Origin: Erwinia_E haradaeae_E
GTDB lineage: Bacteria > Pseudomonadota > Gammaproteobacteria > Enterobacterales > Enterobacteriaceae
Direction of reading: 5' to 3'
Length of the DNA stretch: 64,000 nt
Assembly: GCF_900699015.1 (NCBI RefSeq)
Contig: NZ_LR217737.1
Location: forward strand, 806,001-870,000
Shown here: positions 37,242-45,890 of the stretch, piece by piece
Numbering within the stretch: position 1 is the stretch's first letter
Layout of the letters: each line of letters begins with the position of its first letter
Notes under the pieces: generated by a model
Seen by the model: only the letters and a program-made list of their open reading frames with translations
What the model was told of the DNA's origin: nothing
Database searches by the model: none
Translations under genes and position numbers: made by a program

Positions 37242-39935
37242 TTAATCAATAGTGCGTTGTATTTCAATAATTTCAAAAACTTCAATAATATCCCCTACAC
37301 GAACATCATTATAATTTTTTACACCAATACCACATTCCATCCCATTACGTACTTCATTTACATCATCTTTAAATCGTCTAAGCGATTCTAATTCACCTTC
37401 ATAAATTACTACGTTATCACGCAAGACACGAATTGGATTATGACGCTTAATAGTACCTTCAGTTACCATGCAACCAGCAATAGCACTAAACTTAGGGGAC
37501 TTAAAAATATCACGAACAGCCGCTAAACCTATAATTTTTTGTTTATATTCAGGCGATAACATTCCATTCATCGCTAATTTTACTTCATTAATAAGATTGT
37601 ATATAATTGAATAATAACGAAGATCTATATTTTCTACATCTACAATTCTTCGTGCTGATGCATCAGCACGTACATTAAAGCCAATTAAAATTGCATTAGA
37701 GGCTGCAGCTAATGTAGCATCAGTTTCTGTAATTCCACCTACTCCAGAACCAATAATTTTAACTTGTACTTCTGCAGTAGATAAGGTAATTAGTGCATCT
37801 GAAATAGCTTCTACCGAACCCTGAACATCAGCTTTTAACACAATGTTCATTTCAGATATCTCACCCTCTTTAATACTAGAAAACATTTTTTCTAGTTTAG
37901 CTTTTTGTTGGCGAGCTAATTTTATTTCTCGAAATTTACCTTGACGATATAATGCAACTTCACGAGCTTTCTTCTCGTCACGGACTACTGTAGCAATATC
38001 ACCTGCTACTGGTACTCCAGACATACCTAGAATTTCAACTGGAATTGATGGGCCTGCCGTTAAAACCTCACAACCCAATTCATCACGCATTGCGCGAATC
38101 CGTCCATATTCAAGACCACATAAAACAATATCACCTTTCTTTATCGTACCTTCACGAACTAAAATAGTGGCAATAGGACCTCGACCTTTATCTAAGAAAG
38201 ACTCAATTACTATACCTCCTGCCATACCATGACGTGCTGCTGTTAGTTCTAGCATTTCTGCTTGAAGAAGAATAGCCTTTAACAACTCATCAATTCCACT
38301 ACCAGTTTTTGCTGAAAGATTAATAAAAATATTCTCACCACCCCACTCTTCCGCAACAATACCATATGGAGTTAGTTCATGTTTAATGCGATCTGGATCA
38401 GATTCAACTTTATCGCATTTGTTCACTGCAACCACAACGGGAACATTAGCTGCTTTAGCATGCTGAATTGCCTCAATAGTCTGGGGCATGACTCCGTCGT
38501 CTGCAGCCACTACTAAAATAACAATATCTGTAACCTTAGTTCCACGCGCTCTCATGGCAGTAAAAGCAGCATGCCCTGGTGTGTCTAAAAAGGTAATCAT
38601 ACCATTGACTGTTTCAACATGGTAGGCACCGATATGTTGAGTAATACCTCCCACTTCTCCGACAGCAACTTTAGTAGAACGAATGTAATCCAACAAAGAT
38701 GTTTTACCGTGATCTACATGGCCCATAATAGTCACAACGGGGGCACGTGAAATTAAAACGACATCAGTATCGCGATCACTCATTAAAGCTGCTTCTAACT
38801 CATTTTCTCGTCGTAATATTACTTTATGACCCATCTCTTCTGCTGCTAACTGTGCAGTTTCCTGATCAATAACCTGATTAATCGTTGCTAAAACACCCAA
38901 TTTCATCATAGTTTTAACAACTTCAGAACCTTTTACAGCCATCTTATTGGCTAATTCTGACACAGTAATAGTTTCACCAATCATTACATCACGATTAATT
39001 ACCTGTACAGGTTTATGAAAACTTTGTTGCAAAGAGCTTGTTTTACGTTTCCCACCTTTACCATAACGAACTTGTGCTCGCGCTTCTTCACGATCAGTTT
39101 TCGCTTCAGAATGTTTATTACCTTTTTTCCGTACCTGAATTTTAGGAGTTCGTGCAGAACGACTTCGACGTTCATTTTCAACCTGAGCATCATTCTCATC
39201 TTCTGCTGCTCTGGCATGGGTGGAGGTCGTAACGTGATAGTCAGAAGTATCCTCTATTTCTTTAATAACTGCTGCCCACTCTTCACCTTTTTCTTCTGCC
39301 ATTTTACGTGCTTCGTCTGAAACACGTTTAGCTTCTTCTTCAATCTTACGATGTGCCTCTTCTTCAGATTTACGCTTTAATTCCAACACTTGCGCTTCAC
39401 GACGAGCTTTATCAGTCTGAGACATAGACGCAATAGTATTAAAGTTTTTAGTACTTACTTCTTTTCTTTCTGTTATTTGACGATTAAATTTATTATTTTT
39501 TATATGTTTTGTATTTTCTATCTTCTTAATCAACTCTGAATCCAATTCTAGAGACTGAGATTTAATATTATCTTTGTGATTGTCAATAAATTTGGATTCA
39601 TGATGTACTTGCGTGTCTCCTTCTTTTTTTATTGAGTGAGTTGAAGAATAATTCGTATAAGTTCGTTTTTTGCGGATCTCAATTTGTACTGATTTCCTTT
39701 TACCTCCAGTTCCTAAAACGTTCAAGGTGCTACGCGTCTTACGTTGCAGAGTCAACTTGCTAGATCTACTAGCATGATCACGGTTAAGATGAGCAAGCAA
39801 CACCTCTTTTTCATGCTGATTCACAAAATCAGTTTCAGATTTTTTGATTCCTGCATCAGCAAATTTTTGTACTAGACGTTCTGTCGATGTCTGAATTTCT
39901 ACAGCCAACGATTTTATAGTCACATCTCTCGTCAT
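37242..39935 (-). CDS. infB: Translation initiation factor IF-2
   Basis: IF-2 is the GTPase that brings fMet-tRNA to the 30S subunit and joins the 50S subunit. 897 residues (E. coli 890). Order of domains: N-terminal IF2N (1-50), a long charged coiled stretch with KARREAQVLELKRKSEEEA (about 175-230), a second IF2N, then the G domain from about 400 with GHVDHGKT, DTPGH and NKCD (normally NKID, still a valid NKxD), and C-terminal domains ending in VFEIIEIQRTID. The ATG at 39935 follows AGGAAGGAG by five bases, a strong site. nusA lies 24 bases upstream. The retained full N-terminal region is notable in a reduced genome. Confidence 0.98.
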   Translation of the reverse strand: MTRDVTIKSLAVEIQTSTERLVQKFADAGIKKSETDFVNQHEKEVLLAHLNRDHASRSSKLTLQRKTRSTLNVLGTGGKRKSVQIEIRKKRTYTNYSSTHSIKKEGDTQVHHESKFIDNHKDNIKSQSLELDSELIKKIENTKHIKNNKFNRQITERKEVSTKNFNTIASMSQTDKARREAQVLELKRKSEEEAHRKIEEEAKRVSDEARKMAEEKGEEWAAVIKEIEDTSDYHVTTSTHARAAEDENDAQVENERRSRSARTPKIQVRKKGNKHSEAKTDREEARAQVRYGKGGKRKTSSLQQSFHKPVQVINRDVMIGETITVSELANKMAVKGSEVVKTMMKLGVLATINQVIDQETAQLAAEEMGHKVILRRENELEAALMSDRDTDVVLISRAPVVTIMGHVDHGKTSLLDYIRSTKVAVGEVGGITQHIGAYHVETVNGMITFLDTPGHAAFTAMRARGTKVTDIVILVVAADDGVMPQTIEAIQHAKAANVPVVVAVNKCDKVESDPDRIKHELTPYGIVAEEWGGENIFINLSAKTGSGIDELLKAILLQAEMLELTAARHGMAGGIVIESFLDKGRGPIATILVREGTIKKGDIVLCGLEYGRIRAMRDELGCEVLTAGPSIPVEILGMSGVPVAGDIATVVRDEKKAREVALYRQGKFREIKLARQQKAKLEKMFSSIKEGEISEMNIVLKADVQGSVEAISDALITLSTAEVQVKIIGSGVGGITETDATLAAASNAILIGFNVRADASARRIVDVENIDLRYYSIIYNLINEVKLAMNGMLSPEYKQKIIGLAAVRDIFKSPKFSAIAGCMVTEGTIKRHNPIRVLRDNVVIYEGELESLRRFKDDVNEVRNGMECGIGVKNYNDVRVGDIIEVFEIIEIQRTID

Positions 39936-39959
39936 GCTACTCCTTCCTGCTACAATTTA

Positions 39960-41468
39960 TTATGCGTCAGCATCGAACCAACATATATTACGTGCAGCCA
40001 TAATTAGTTTTCCAGCCTGCAACTCATCAGTTAGACCCTCAATATCTGACAAATCATCAATACCTTGTTCCGCAAGGTCTTCTAAAGTACGGACTCCTTT
40101 TTTAGCCAGCCTAAAAGCTAACTCTCTCTCTAATCCTGCTAAATTAAGTAAATCTTCAGATGGCTGAATATCAATCACACCTTGTTCTCTAGCAAGGGCA
40201 AGAGTAGTTAATACATCTTTAGCTCTATCACGTAAAACTTTTACCATAGGAACATCTAAACCATGAATTTCTAATAACTCATTAAGAGGAACATACGCTA
40301 ACTCTTCTAAAGAAGAAAAACCAGCTTGCACAAGCATAATAGAGACATTCTCATCAGTGTTTAAATATTTAATAAAAATATTGACAGCCTGATCAGCTTC
40401 AGCCTGATGTTTTGCTTGTAAATCCTCTAGTTTCATTACGTTTAGATCCCATCCGCTCAGCTGTGAAGCTAAACGAACATTTTGACCATTACGACCAATC
40501 GCTTGTGCTAAATTTCCAGCCTCTACAGCAATATCCATTGTATGAGCATCCTCATCTACGACAATAGAAGTTACGTCTGCTGGGGCCATAGCATTAATTA
40601 CAAACTGCGCCGGATTATCGTCCCAAAGTATAATATCAATACGCTCGCCACCCAACTCACTAGATACTGCCTGAACACGAGCTCCACGCATACCAACACA
40701 TGCACCAATTGGATCAATGCGCTTATCGTTAGTTTTTACTGCGATTTTAGCTCGTGAACCTGGGTCACGAACCACAGCTTTAATCTCAAGAAGTTCTTCA
40801 GCAATCTCAGGAACTTCAATACGAAGTAATTCAATTAACATTTCAGGCCGAGAACGACTTACTAATAACTGAGCTCCACGTATTTCAGGGCGTACAGAAT
40901 ATAATACTCCTCTAACACGATCTCCAGGTCGAAAATTTTCACGAGGTAACATATCTTCACGGATAATTACCGCCTCTGCGATAGTATTAGAACTATCGTT
41001 TGAACGAACTTCAAGAGAAATAATATCACGACTAACTTTTTTCACTATGCTAGTAATAATTTTCCCTTCTTGTTTACGAAACTGATCTATAATCATAGCA
41101 CGCTCCGCTTCACGCATTTTCTGTACAATCACTTGTTTAGCGGTCTGAGTTGTAATACGGTCAAAAGTAACAGATTCAATCTGGTCTTCAACATATTTAC
41201 CCAAAGAAAGCGAATTATCATCATATAATGCAGCTTCTAATGTAATTTCGCAGGTAGGATGACTAACTTCTTCAACGATACGCCAACGACGAAAGGTGTC
41301 AAAGTAGCCACTTTTTCGATCAATTATCACGCGCACATCAATGTCGTGCTCATATTTTTTTTTAGTGGCTATTCCCAGCGCACTCTCTAGCGCTTCAAAA
41401 ATCTTCTCACGTGGGAGCGACTTCTCATTAGAGACCGCTTCTACAACAGCTAAGATTTCTTTATTCAT
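39960..41468 (-). CDS. nusA: Transcription termination/antitermination factor NusA
   Basis: NusA binds RNA polymerase and modulates pausing, termination and rRNA antitermination. An upstream frame reaches 41483, but ATG 41468 gives MNKEILAVVEAVSNEKSLPREK, the E. coli start, for 502 residues (E. coli 495). It has the N-terminal polymerase-binding domain (to about 130), S1, two KH domains (CVGMRGARVQAVSSELGGERID; AIGRNGQNVRLASQL), and the acidic repeats AR1 and AR2 at the C-terminus. It heads infB-rbfA-truB. Upstream is the decayed rimP and tandem terminators after tRNA-fMet, so expression likely depends on read-through or on an unseen promoter in the remnant. Confidence 0.97.
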   Translation of the reverse strand: MNKEILAVVEAVSNEKSLPREKIFEALESALGIATKKKYEHDIDVRVIIDRKSGYFDTFRRWRIVEEVSHPTCEITLEAALYDDNSLSLGKYVEDQIESVTFDRITTQTAKQVIVQKMREAERAMIIDQFRKQEGKIITSIVKKVSRDIISLEVRSNDSSNTIAEAVIIREDMLPRENFRPGDRVRGVLYSVRPEIRGAQLLVSRSRPEMLIELLRIEVPEIAEELLEIKAVVRDPGSRAKIAVKTNDKRIDPIGACVGMRGARVQAVSSELGGERIDIILWDDNPAQFVINAMAPADVTSIVVDEDAHTMDIAVEAGNLAQAIGRNGQNVRLASQLSGWDLNVMKLEDLQAKHQAEADQAVNIFIKYLNTDENVSIMLVQAGFSSLEELAYVPLNELLEIHGLDVPMVKVLRDRAKDVLTTLALAREQGVIDIQPSEDLLNLAGLERELAFRLAKKGVRTLEDLAEQGIDDLSDIEGLTDELQAGKLIMAARNICWFDADA

Positions 41469-41481
41469 CCCAGTATGCCTC

Positions 41482-41950
41482 AATCCAGACTTCGAAAGGT
41501 AGGAAACCGCGTTCGCTTGCTAGATGTTAATTAGCACATATTGTGTCGTTACCCTTGCAAACAGTTACCATCGTGTCTTTAAAAACTAAAGAGTAGCCTG
41601 CTACTTCCAGGGTTCTGAACTGTAATACATAAAACGCGACTCGACTGTATCCAATATTATCTACACCATTATATGAATAATTTATTTAAGATCCTTAAAA
41701 GCTACAGCAGTCCCTGATTACCTCTTTATTTTTAATCTACAACCATAATAATTCAGTTAAGACAAATAAAACTACTATAAAATGGACATCAATATCTTAA
41801 TGTATATGTCTTAACATTATAGTAAGATGAAAGAATAAAAACTATATTCTGATTTATTAAAAAATAACATCCCATCTTCAATATAGAGATAATCTTTATT
41901 AGTAAAGGTTCAAAACCAATAAAAAACTTTTACATTAAACTCAATCAGTA
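41482..41950 (-). pseudogene. rimP: Remnant of rimP (30S maturation factor)
   Basis: rimP normally lies between tRNA-fMet and nusA. On the minus strand its end can still be read: 41529-41507 gives AACATC TAG CAAGCGAACGCGG, matching NIQKANLV of the E. coli C-terminus with a stop inserted. Upstream come traces of MITV (near 41574), VQN (near 41640) and, at the 5' side, IGFE and IYIEDGM (about 41915-41865). The sequence just before nusA, AAGTCTGGATTGAGG, also resembles the E. coli junction as I recall it. Stops, frameshifts and deletions occur throughout, so it cannot make RimP. Identification rests on order plus several short matches in the right sequence. Confidence 0.8.
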
Positions 41951-41955
41951 GATGT

Positions 41956-41977
41956 AAAAAAAGGGCCTATAGAGCCC
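41956..41977 (-). terminator. Second terminator after tRNA-fMet
   Basis: On the minus strand GGGCT-CTATA-GGCCC (41977-41963) forms a short GC stem and is followed at once by seven T (41962-41956), a textbook intrinsic terminator. It lies ten bases beyond the large palindrome. From memory E. coli also has tandem terminators between metY and rimP that allow partial read-through into nusA. Confidence 0.8.
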
Positions 41978-41986
41978 AGCAACCCT

Positions 41987-42040
41987 TAGTCCAGTAATAA
42001 AAAACCCCGAAATATTTCGGGGTTTTTTATTACTGGACTA
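41987..42040. terminator. Perfect 54-bp palindrome, bidirectional terminator
   Basis: Bases 41987-42013 are the exact reverse complement of 42014-42040, 27 bases per arm and no loop. The centre is ACCCCGAAAT/ATTTCGGGGT with six A on one side and six T on the other, so it would work as an intrinsic terminator on both strands. It lies 103 bases past tRNA-fMet on the minus strand. The arms extend well beyond the needed hairpin (TAGTCCAGTAAT at each end). Confidence 0.85.
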
Positions 42041-42142
42041 TTGTAACCCGCTTATAGAAGTTCGGTAACGTCCAAAAGTGATTCGTTAATAATCTACCAT
42101 ATATTTTATATAAAACTATATCACCAAAATAGTTAATCAAAG

Positions 42143-42219
<77 letters not shown>

Positions 42220-42279
42220 GTTTATTATATACTCATCCAAAACAAATAAACAAGTAAAATTTAATAAGAAAAGATTTTA

Positions 42280-42366
42280 TGGTACCGAGGACGGGACTTG
42301 AACCCGTAAGCCTATTTAGGCACTACCACCTCAAGGTAGCGTGTCTACCAATTCCACCACCCCGGC
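42280..42366 (-). tRNA. tRNA-Leu (GAG)
   Basis: 87 nucleotides including CCA, minus strand, with the long variable arm of leucine tRNAs (GTGCCTAAATAGGCTT). The anticodon loop CTTGAGG gives anticodon GAG, reading CUU and CUC; the discriminator is A73. It corresponds to leuU of E. coli, which likewise follows secG. One G-U pair (base 5 with 68) has replaced a standard pair in the acceptor stem. It lies 60 bases upstream of tRNA-fMet and 56 bases downstream of secG. Confidence 0.97.
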
Positions 42367-42422
42367 TTTTCAGCCTACCAAACTATTTCTACTTACTAAT
42401 TGAATAAATATCCTACTCTTCA

Positions 42423-42767
42423 TTAAGGAAGAACGTGTTTTTTCATAGAAGGAAGTGAAGAGGGATCTTGGTGATCGAAGTTCTCTACACGGAGCGCCTC
42501 TTGCCATTTATCATCTCTCTTAGTAGAGTGACTATTAATATTGCCTACGATTAAGCTAATTAAAAAAAATAAAATAGCTAGAAAGGGAATTATATAACGG
42601 GTTAAGAAATTTGCTGAGCCACTAGAACCAAAAAAGGTACTAGAAGCGCCTGTTCTGAAAGACGTTTCCATTCCTATACCGGATCCCTTCTGTAATAAAA
42701 TTAAAACAATCATTGCGATTGCTATTACAATAAAAATAAACAAAAGAACTGTATACATAGTGAACAT
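42423..42767 (-). CDS. secG: Protein-export membrane protein SecG
   Basis: SecG is the small non-essential subunit of the SecYEG translocon that eases SecA cycling. 114 residues from ATG 42767, or 111 from ATG 42758, which matches the E. coli start (MYTVLL) better; the upstream AGAGGT is distant from both. Two transmembrane helices flank the conserved cytoplasmic loop (GASSTFFGSSGSANFLTR, about 38-56). The tail after the second helix is variable. In E. coli it lies between glmM and leuU; here tRNA-Leu still follows closely but glmM is 850 bases upstream. Confidence 0.93.
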   Translation of the reverse strand: MFTMYTVLLFIFIVIAIAMIVLILLQKGSGIGMETSFRTGASSTFFGSSGSANFLTRYIIPFLAILFFLISLIVGNINSHSTKRDDKWQEALRVENFDHQDPSSLPSMKKHVLP

Positions 42768-43617
42768 TCTGACTTTTATTACCTCTAAAAATCACAATCT
42801 AACAAATCTCTTTACAATTAAAATTAATAATCCCACTTTTTTTTGTTTTTATATTAAAATATACAACATAGAATCTCTATTCATGTATATTAATTTACTA
42901 AATATAGATTAAAAATAAAATAATATATTTACTAATATCTACTTATTTCTAATCTTTATAAGATATCCTTCATTAATGATATCTAATCTTTTTAGTAGAT
43001 AAATCTACACTGTATTTATAGTAGTGATAATAAACATACTATCTTATTTTTATTGAATTTTTATTACTAATTATTTAACTTATCTATCCTTTAATACAAT
43101 AGATTATTGTTAATCTTCATACAAATGATAAATCAAAAAATACATTTATTTATTTAAATAAAATAATAAAAAACTTTACTCCTATTCAATAATAACAAAA
43201 AAAACCAATTTATATTACAATTGTCATTTAAAAGAAAAGTACTATATCTAAAAATAAAATTCCTAATATAATCTAATAAAAAATTCTACTTTCTCTTGAC
43301 TGATATTTATAGATTCGAAATCTATTTCAATACAGTGATTTTTCATTTTAGAAATTGAGCATACACAATTATTAATTTATAAGTCAAGGTAATTATTTTA
43401 AAAATTAGAAAAAATCTTTATATATTTTACTTTATCAAACTACAATCCAAAATATTAATATGTAATCCATATCTTACAAAACACAAACACAAAATAAAAA
43501 ATTAAATGATATTTAATCTATCTCGTTATTTTTAATATCTAGTAAAAACTAGATAATAAACAATCAATCTTTAATCCAATACTCATCAAATAGTAATTAA
43601 TTATAAAATAATCAAAT
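42768..43617. other. Gene-free insert between glmM and secG
   Basis: 850 very AT-rich bases where E. coli has about 200. No gene, RNA or remnant recognisable. A secG promoter must lie here if the two genes are no longer co-transcribed. Confidence 0.65.
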
Positions 43618-44955
43618 CTATATTATAGTTTTTATCACATGAGCAATATGTTGAGCCAAGATAGTTACTTGATCAAAATTATCTCCTTCGACCATAATGC
43701 GAATTAATGGTTCAGTACCAGATTTACGTAAAAGAACACGTCCACGACCTTGTAATTTTAATTCTGCTTGATATTTCAGTTCTTGAACTTGTATTGATTC
43801 TAATGGATTCTGATTCCCATTACAACATACATTAATCACTTTTTGAGGAAAAAGTTTAATACCACTACATAAATCATATAAAGTACTATTATTATTTAAC
43901 ATGACAGCCAATACTTGTAAACTAGCAATGATACCGTCACCAGTAGTAGTTTTATCTAACAAAATAACGTGCCCAGAGTTTTCTGCCCCTAATCGCCACC
44001 CCTTTTCTCTTAGCATCTCCAGTATATAGCGATCACCAACGCTAGACCGAGCAAATGGAATACCTAACTCTTTAAGAGCAATCTCCAATCCCATATTACT
44101 CATAATCGTTCCAACTACACCGCCCTTTAACTCCTTTCGATTTAATCCGTCACGAGCAATTAAATATAAAATTTGATCACCATCAACTTTATGACCAAGA
44201 TGATCAACCATAATGATTCTGTCACCATCACCATCATAAGCCAATCCTACATCAGCGTTTTCTTCAACTACACGCGATTGCAGTAAACGTAGATCAGTAG
44301 AACCGCAATTTTTATTAATATTCATTCCATCAGGCTGCACACCAATGGCAATTACTGTGGCACCAAGATCACGTAAAACATGAGGTGCAATATGATAAGT
44401 TGCTCCATTGGCACAATCGACTACAATCTTTAATGTCTTAAGTGTTAAATAACTCGGAAATGTACCTTTACAAAACTCAATATATCGACGAGTAGCATCA
44501 CGAATATACCTAGTCTGACCTAAAGTCGTAGGATCTGCACAAGTAAATGATTTTTCTATTTCATCTTCAATCGCTAATTCTACTTCATCAGAAAACTTAT
44601 TACCCTCATTCGAAAAAAACTTAATACCATTATCATTAAAAAAATTATGTGATGCAGAAATAACAATTCCAGCAGAAGCGCGACAAGCGCGAGTTAAATA
44701 GGCTATAGCTGGTGTTGGAATAGGACCAGTCAAAGCCGTCGATAATCCAGCTGCTGATAATCCAGCCCCTAAAGAAGATTCTAACATATAACCAGATATT
44801 CTCGTATCTTTTCCAATAATAATCTGTCTCAAGTCATTACGTAATAACACTTTTCCTACAGACCATCCTAACTTTAATATAAAATCTGGAGTAATAGGTA
44901 ACTGACCTACTCTACCACGAATTCCATCTGTACCAAAATATTTTCGTATACGCAT
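43618..44955 (-). CDS. glmM: Phosphoglucosamine mutase
   Basis: GlmM converts glucosamine-6-phosphate to glucosamine-1-phosphate, feeding UDP-GlcNAc for peptidoglycan and lipopolysaccharide. 445 residues, same as E. coli. N-terminal YFGTDGIRG, phosphoserine Ser102 in the loop SASHN, metal-binding DGDGDR, and the phosphate-binding RKSGTEPLIR near the C-terminus are all there. In nearly all relatives SASHN is followed by Pro; here residue 105 is Phe, right beside the active serine. Whether activity is affected is unknown. It begins five bases after folP, as in the folP-glmM operon. Confidence 0.96.
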   Translation of the reverse strand: MRIRKYFGTDGIRGRVGQLPITPDFILKLGWSVGKVLLRNDLRQIIIGKDTRISGYMLESSLGAGLSAAGLSTALTGPIPTPAIAYLTRACRASAGIVISASHNFFNDNGIKFFSNEGNKFSDEVELAIEDEIEKSFTCADPTTLGQTRYIRDATRRYIEFCKGTFPSYLTLKTLKIVVDCANGATYHIAPHVLRDLGATVIAIGVQPDGMNINKNCGSTDLRLLQSRVVEENADVGLAYDGDGDRIIMVDHLGHKVDGDQILYLIARDGLNRKELKGGVVGTIMSNMGLEIALKELGIPFARSSVGDRYILEMLREKGWRLGAENSGHVILLDKTTTGDGIIASLQVLAVMLNNNSTLYDLCSGIKLFPQKVINVCCNGNQNPLESIQVQELKYQAELKLQGRGRVLLRKSGTEPLIRIMVEGDNFDQVTILAQHIAHVIKTII

Positions 44956-44960
44956 GCTAT

Positions 44961-45803
44961 TTATATGTCCTTACCATGAATAGCTTGCATAGCTTCAACA
45001 ATTTTCAACGCCTCTATAGTTTCTTTTACATCATGAACACGAAAAATATGAGCACCCTGAAGTGCAGCAATAACGGCACAAGCTAGACTTCCGCTTAAAC
45101 TATGCAAAGGCCTTATACCTAATAATTTATGCACCATACTCTTGCGTGATATACCCACTAACAATGGTACATCAAAATGATTTAATCGTTTCAAATTACC
45201 TAATAATTGATAATTATGAATAATACTTTTACCAAAACCAAAACCAGGATCAAGTACTAATTGAACTTTTTTAATTCCAATATCTTCACAACGAGCAATA
45301 TGTTCTAGAAAAAATGCTTCTACGTCATGCAAGACATTATGATAATATGGATTGTCTTGCATATTATGAGGCTGGCCTCGCATATGGACTAAGCAAACAG
45401 GTAACCCCACTTTCTGCGCCATAGCAAGTGCACCTGGCAACCTTAAAGAACGGATATCATTAATCATATACGCACCAGCTTGTGCTGCTTGACTTATTAC
45501 CTCAGGCTTGGATGTATTAATTGAGATCCAAACTGAAAAGCGTTGAGAAATAGATTCAATTATCGGTATAACACGTTCTAATTCTTCTTCTACGCTTACG
45601 CCCAAAGCATAGGGACGAGTGGATTCCCCGCCAACATCAATAATAGTAGCGCCAGAATGAATCATCTTATTAACGTAGGTAAGTACCTTATCTAATATTT
45701 GATGTTTTCCTCCATCAAAAAAAGAATCAGGAGTCATATTCAAAATACCCATCACATGAGGATAAGTTAAATCTAGCATGACGCCTTTTGCCCATAACTT
45801 CAT
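44961..45803 (-). CDS. folP: Dihydropteroate synthase
   Basis: FolP joins 6-hydroxymethyl-dihydropterin diphosphate to p-aminobenzoate in folate synthesis and is the target of sulfonamides. 280 residues (E. coli 282). Present: GILNMTPDSF, the GGESTRP loop, MINDIRSL (Asn115), LDPGFGFGK (Asp185), GISRKSM (Lys221) and RVHDV (Arg255). One exception: residue 96, the pterin-pocket Asp of VDTSKP, is Asn here (INTSKP). The change is clear in the codons. It may lower activity or reflect relaxed demand. Located between ftsH and glmM in the normal order; folate is used by PurH and GlyA here. Confidence 0.95.
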   Translation of the reverse strand: MKLWAKGVMLDLTYPHVMGILNMTPDSFFDGGKHQILDKVLTYVNKMIHSGATIIDVGGESTRPYALGVSVEEELERVIPIIESISQRFSVWISINTSKPEVISQAAQAGAYMINDIRSLRLPGALAMAQKVGLPVCLVHMRGQPHNMQDNPYYHNVLHDVEAFFLEHIARCEDIGIKKVQLVLDPGFGFGKSIIHNYQLLGNLKRLNHFDVPLLVGISRKSMVHKLLGIRPLHSLSGSLACAVIAALQGAHIFRVHDVKETIEALKIVEAMQAIHGKDI

Positions 45804-45890
45804 AATACATCATCTCCAGTTTTGAGCCATCTCACTCTTTGAACTGATCACTCTTTATCAGACTTATTCCTAATAACTATACGATTGTAT

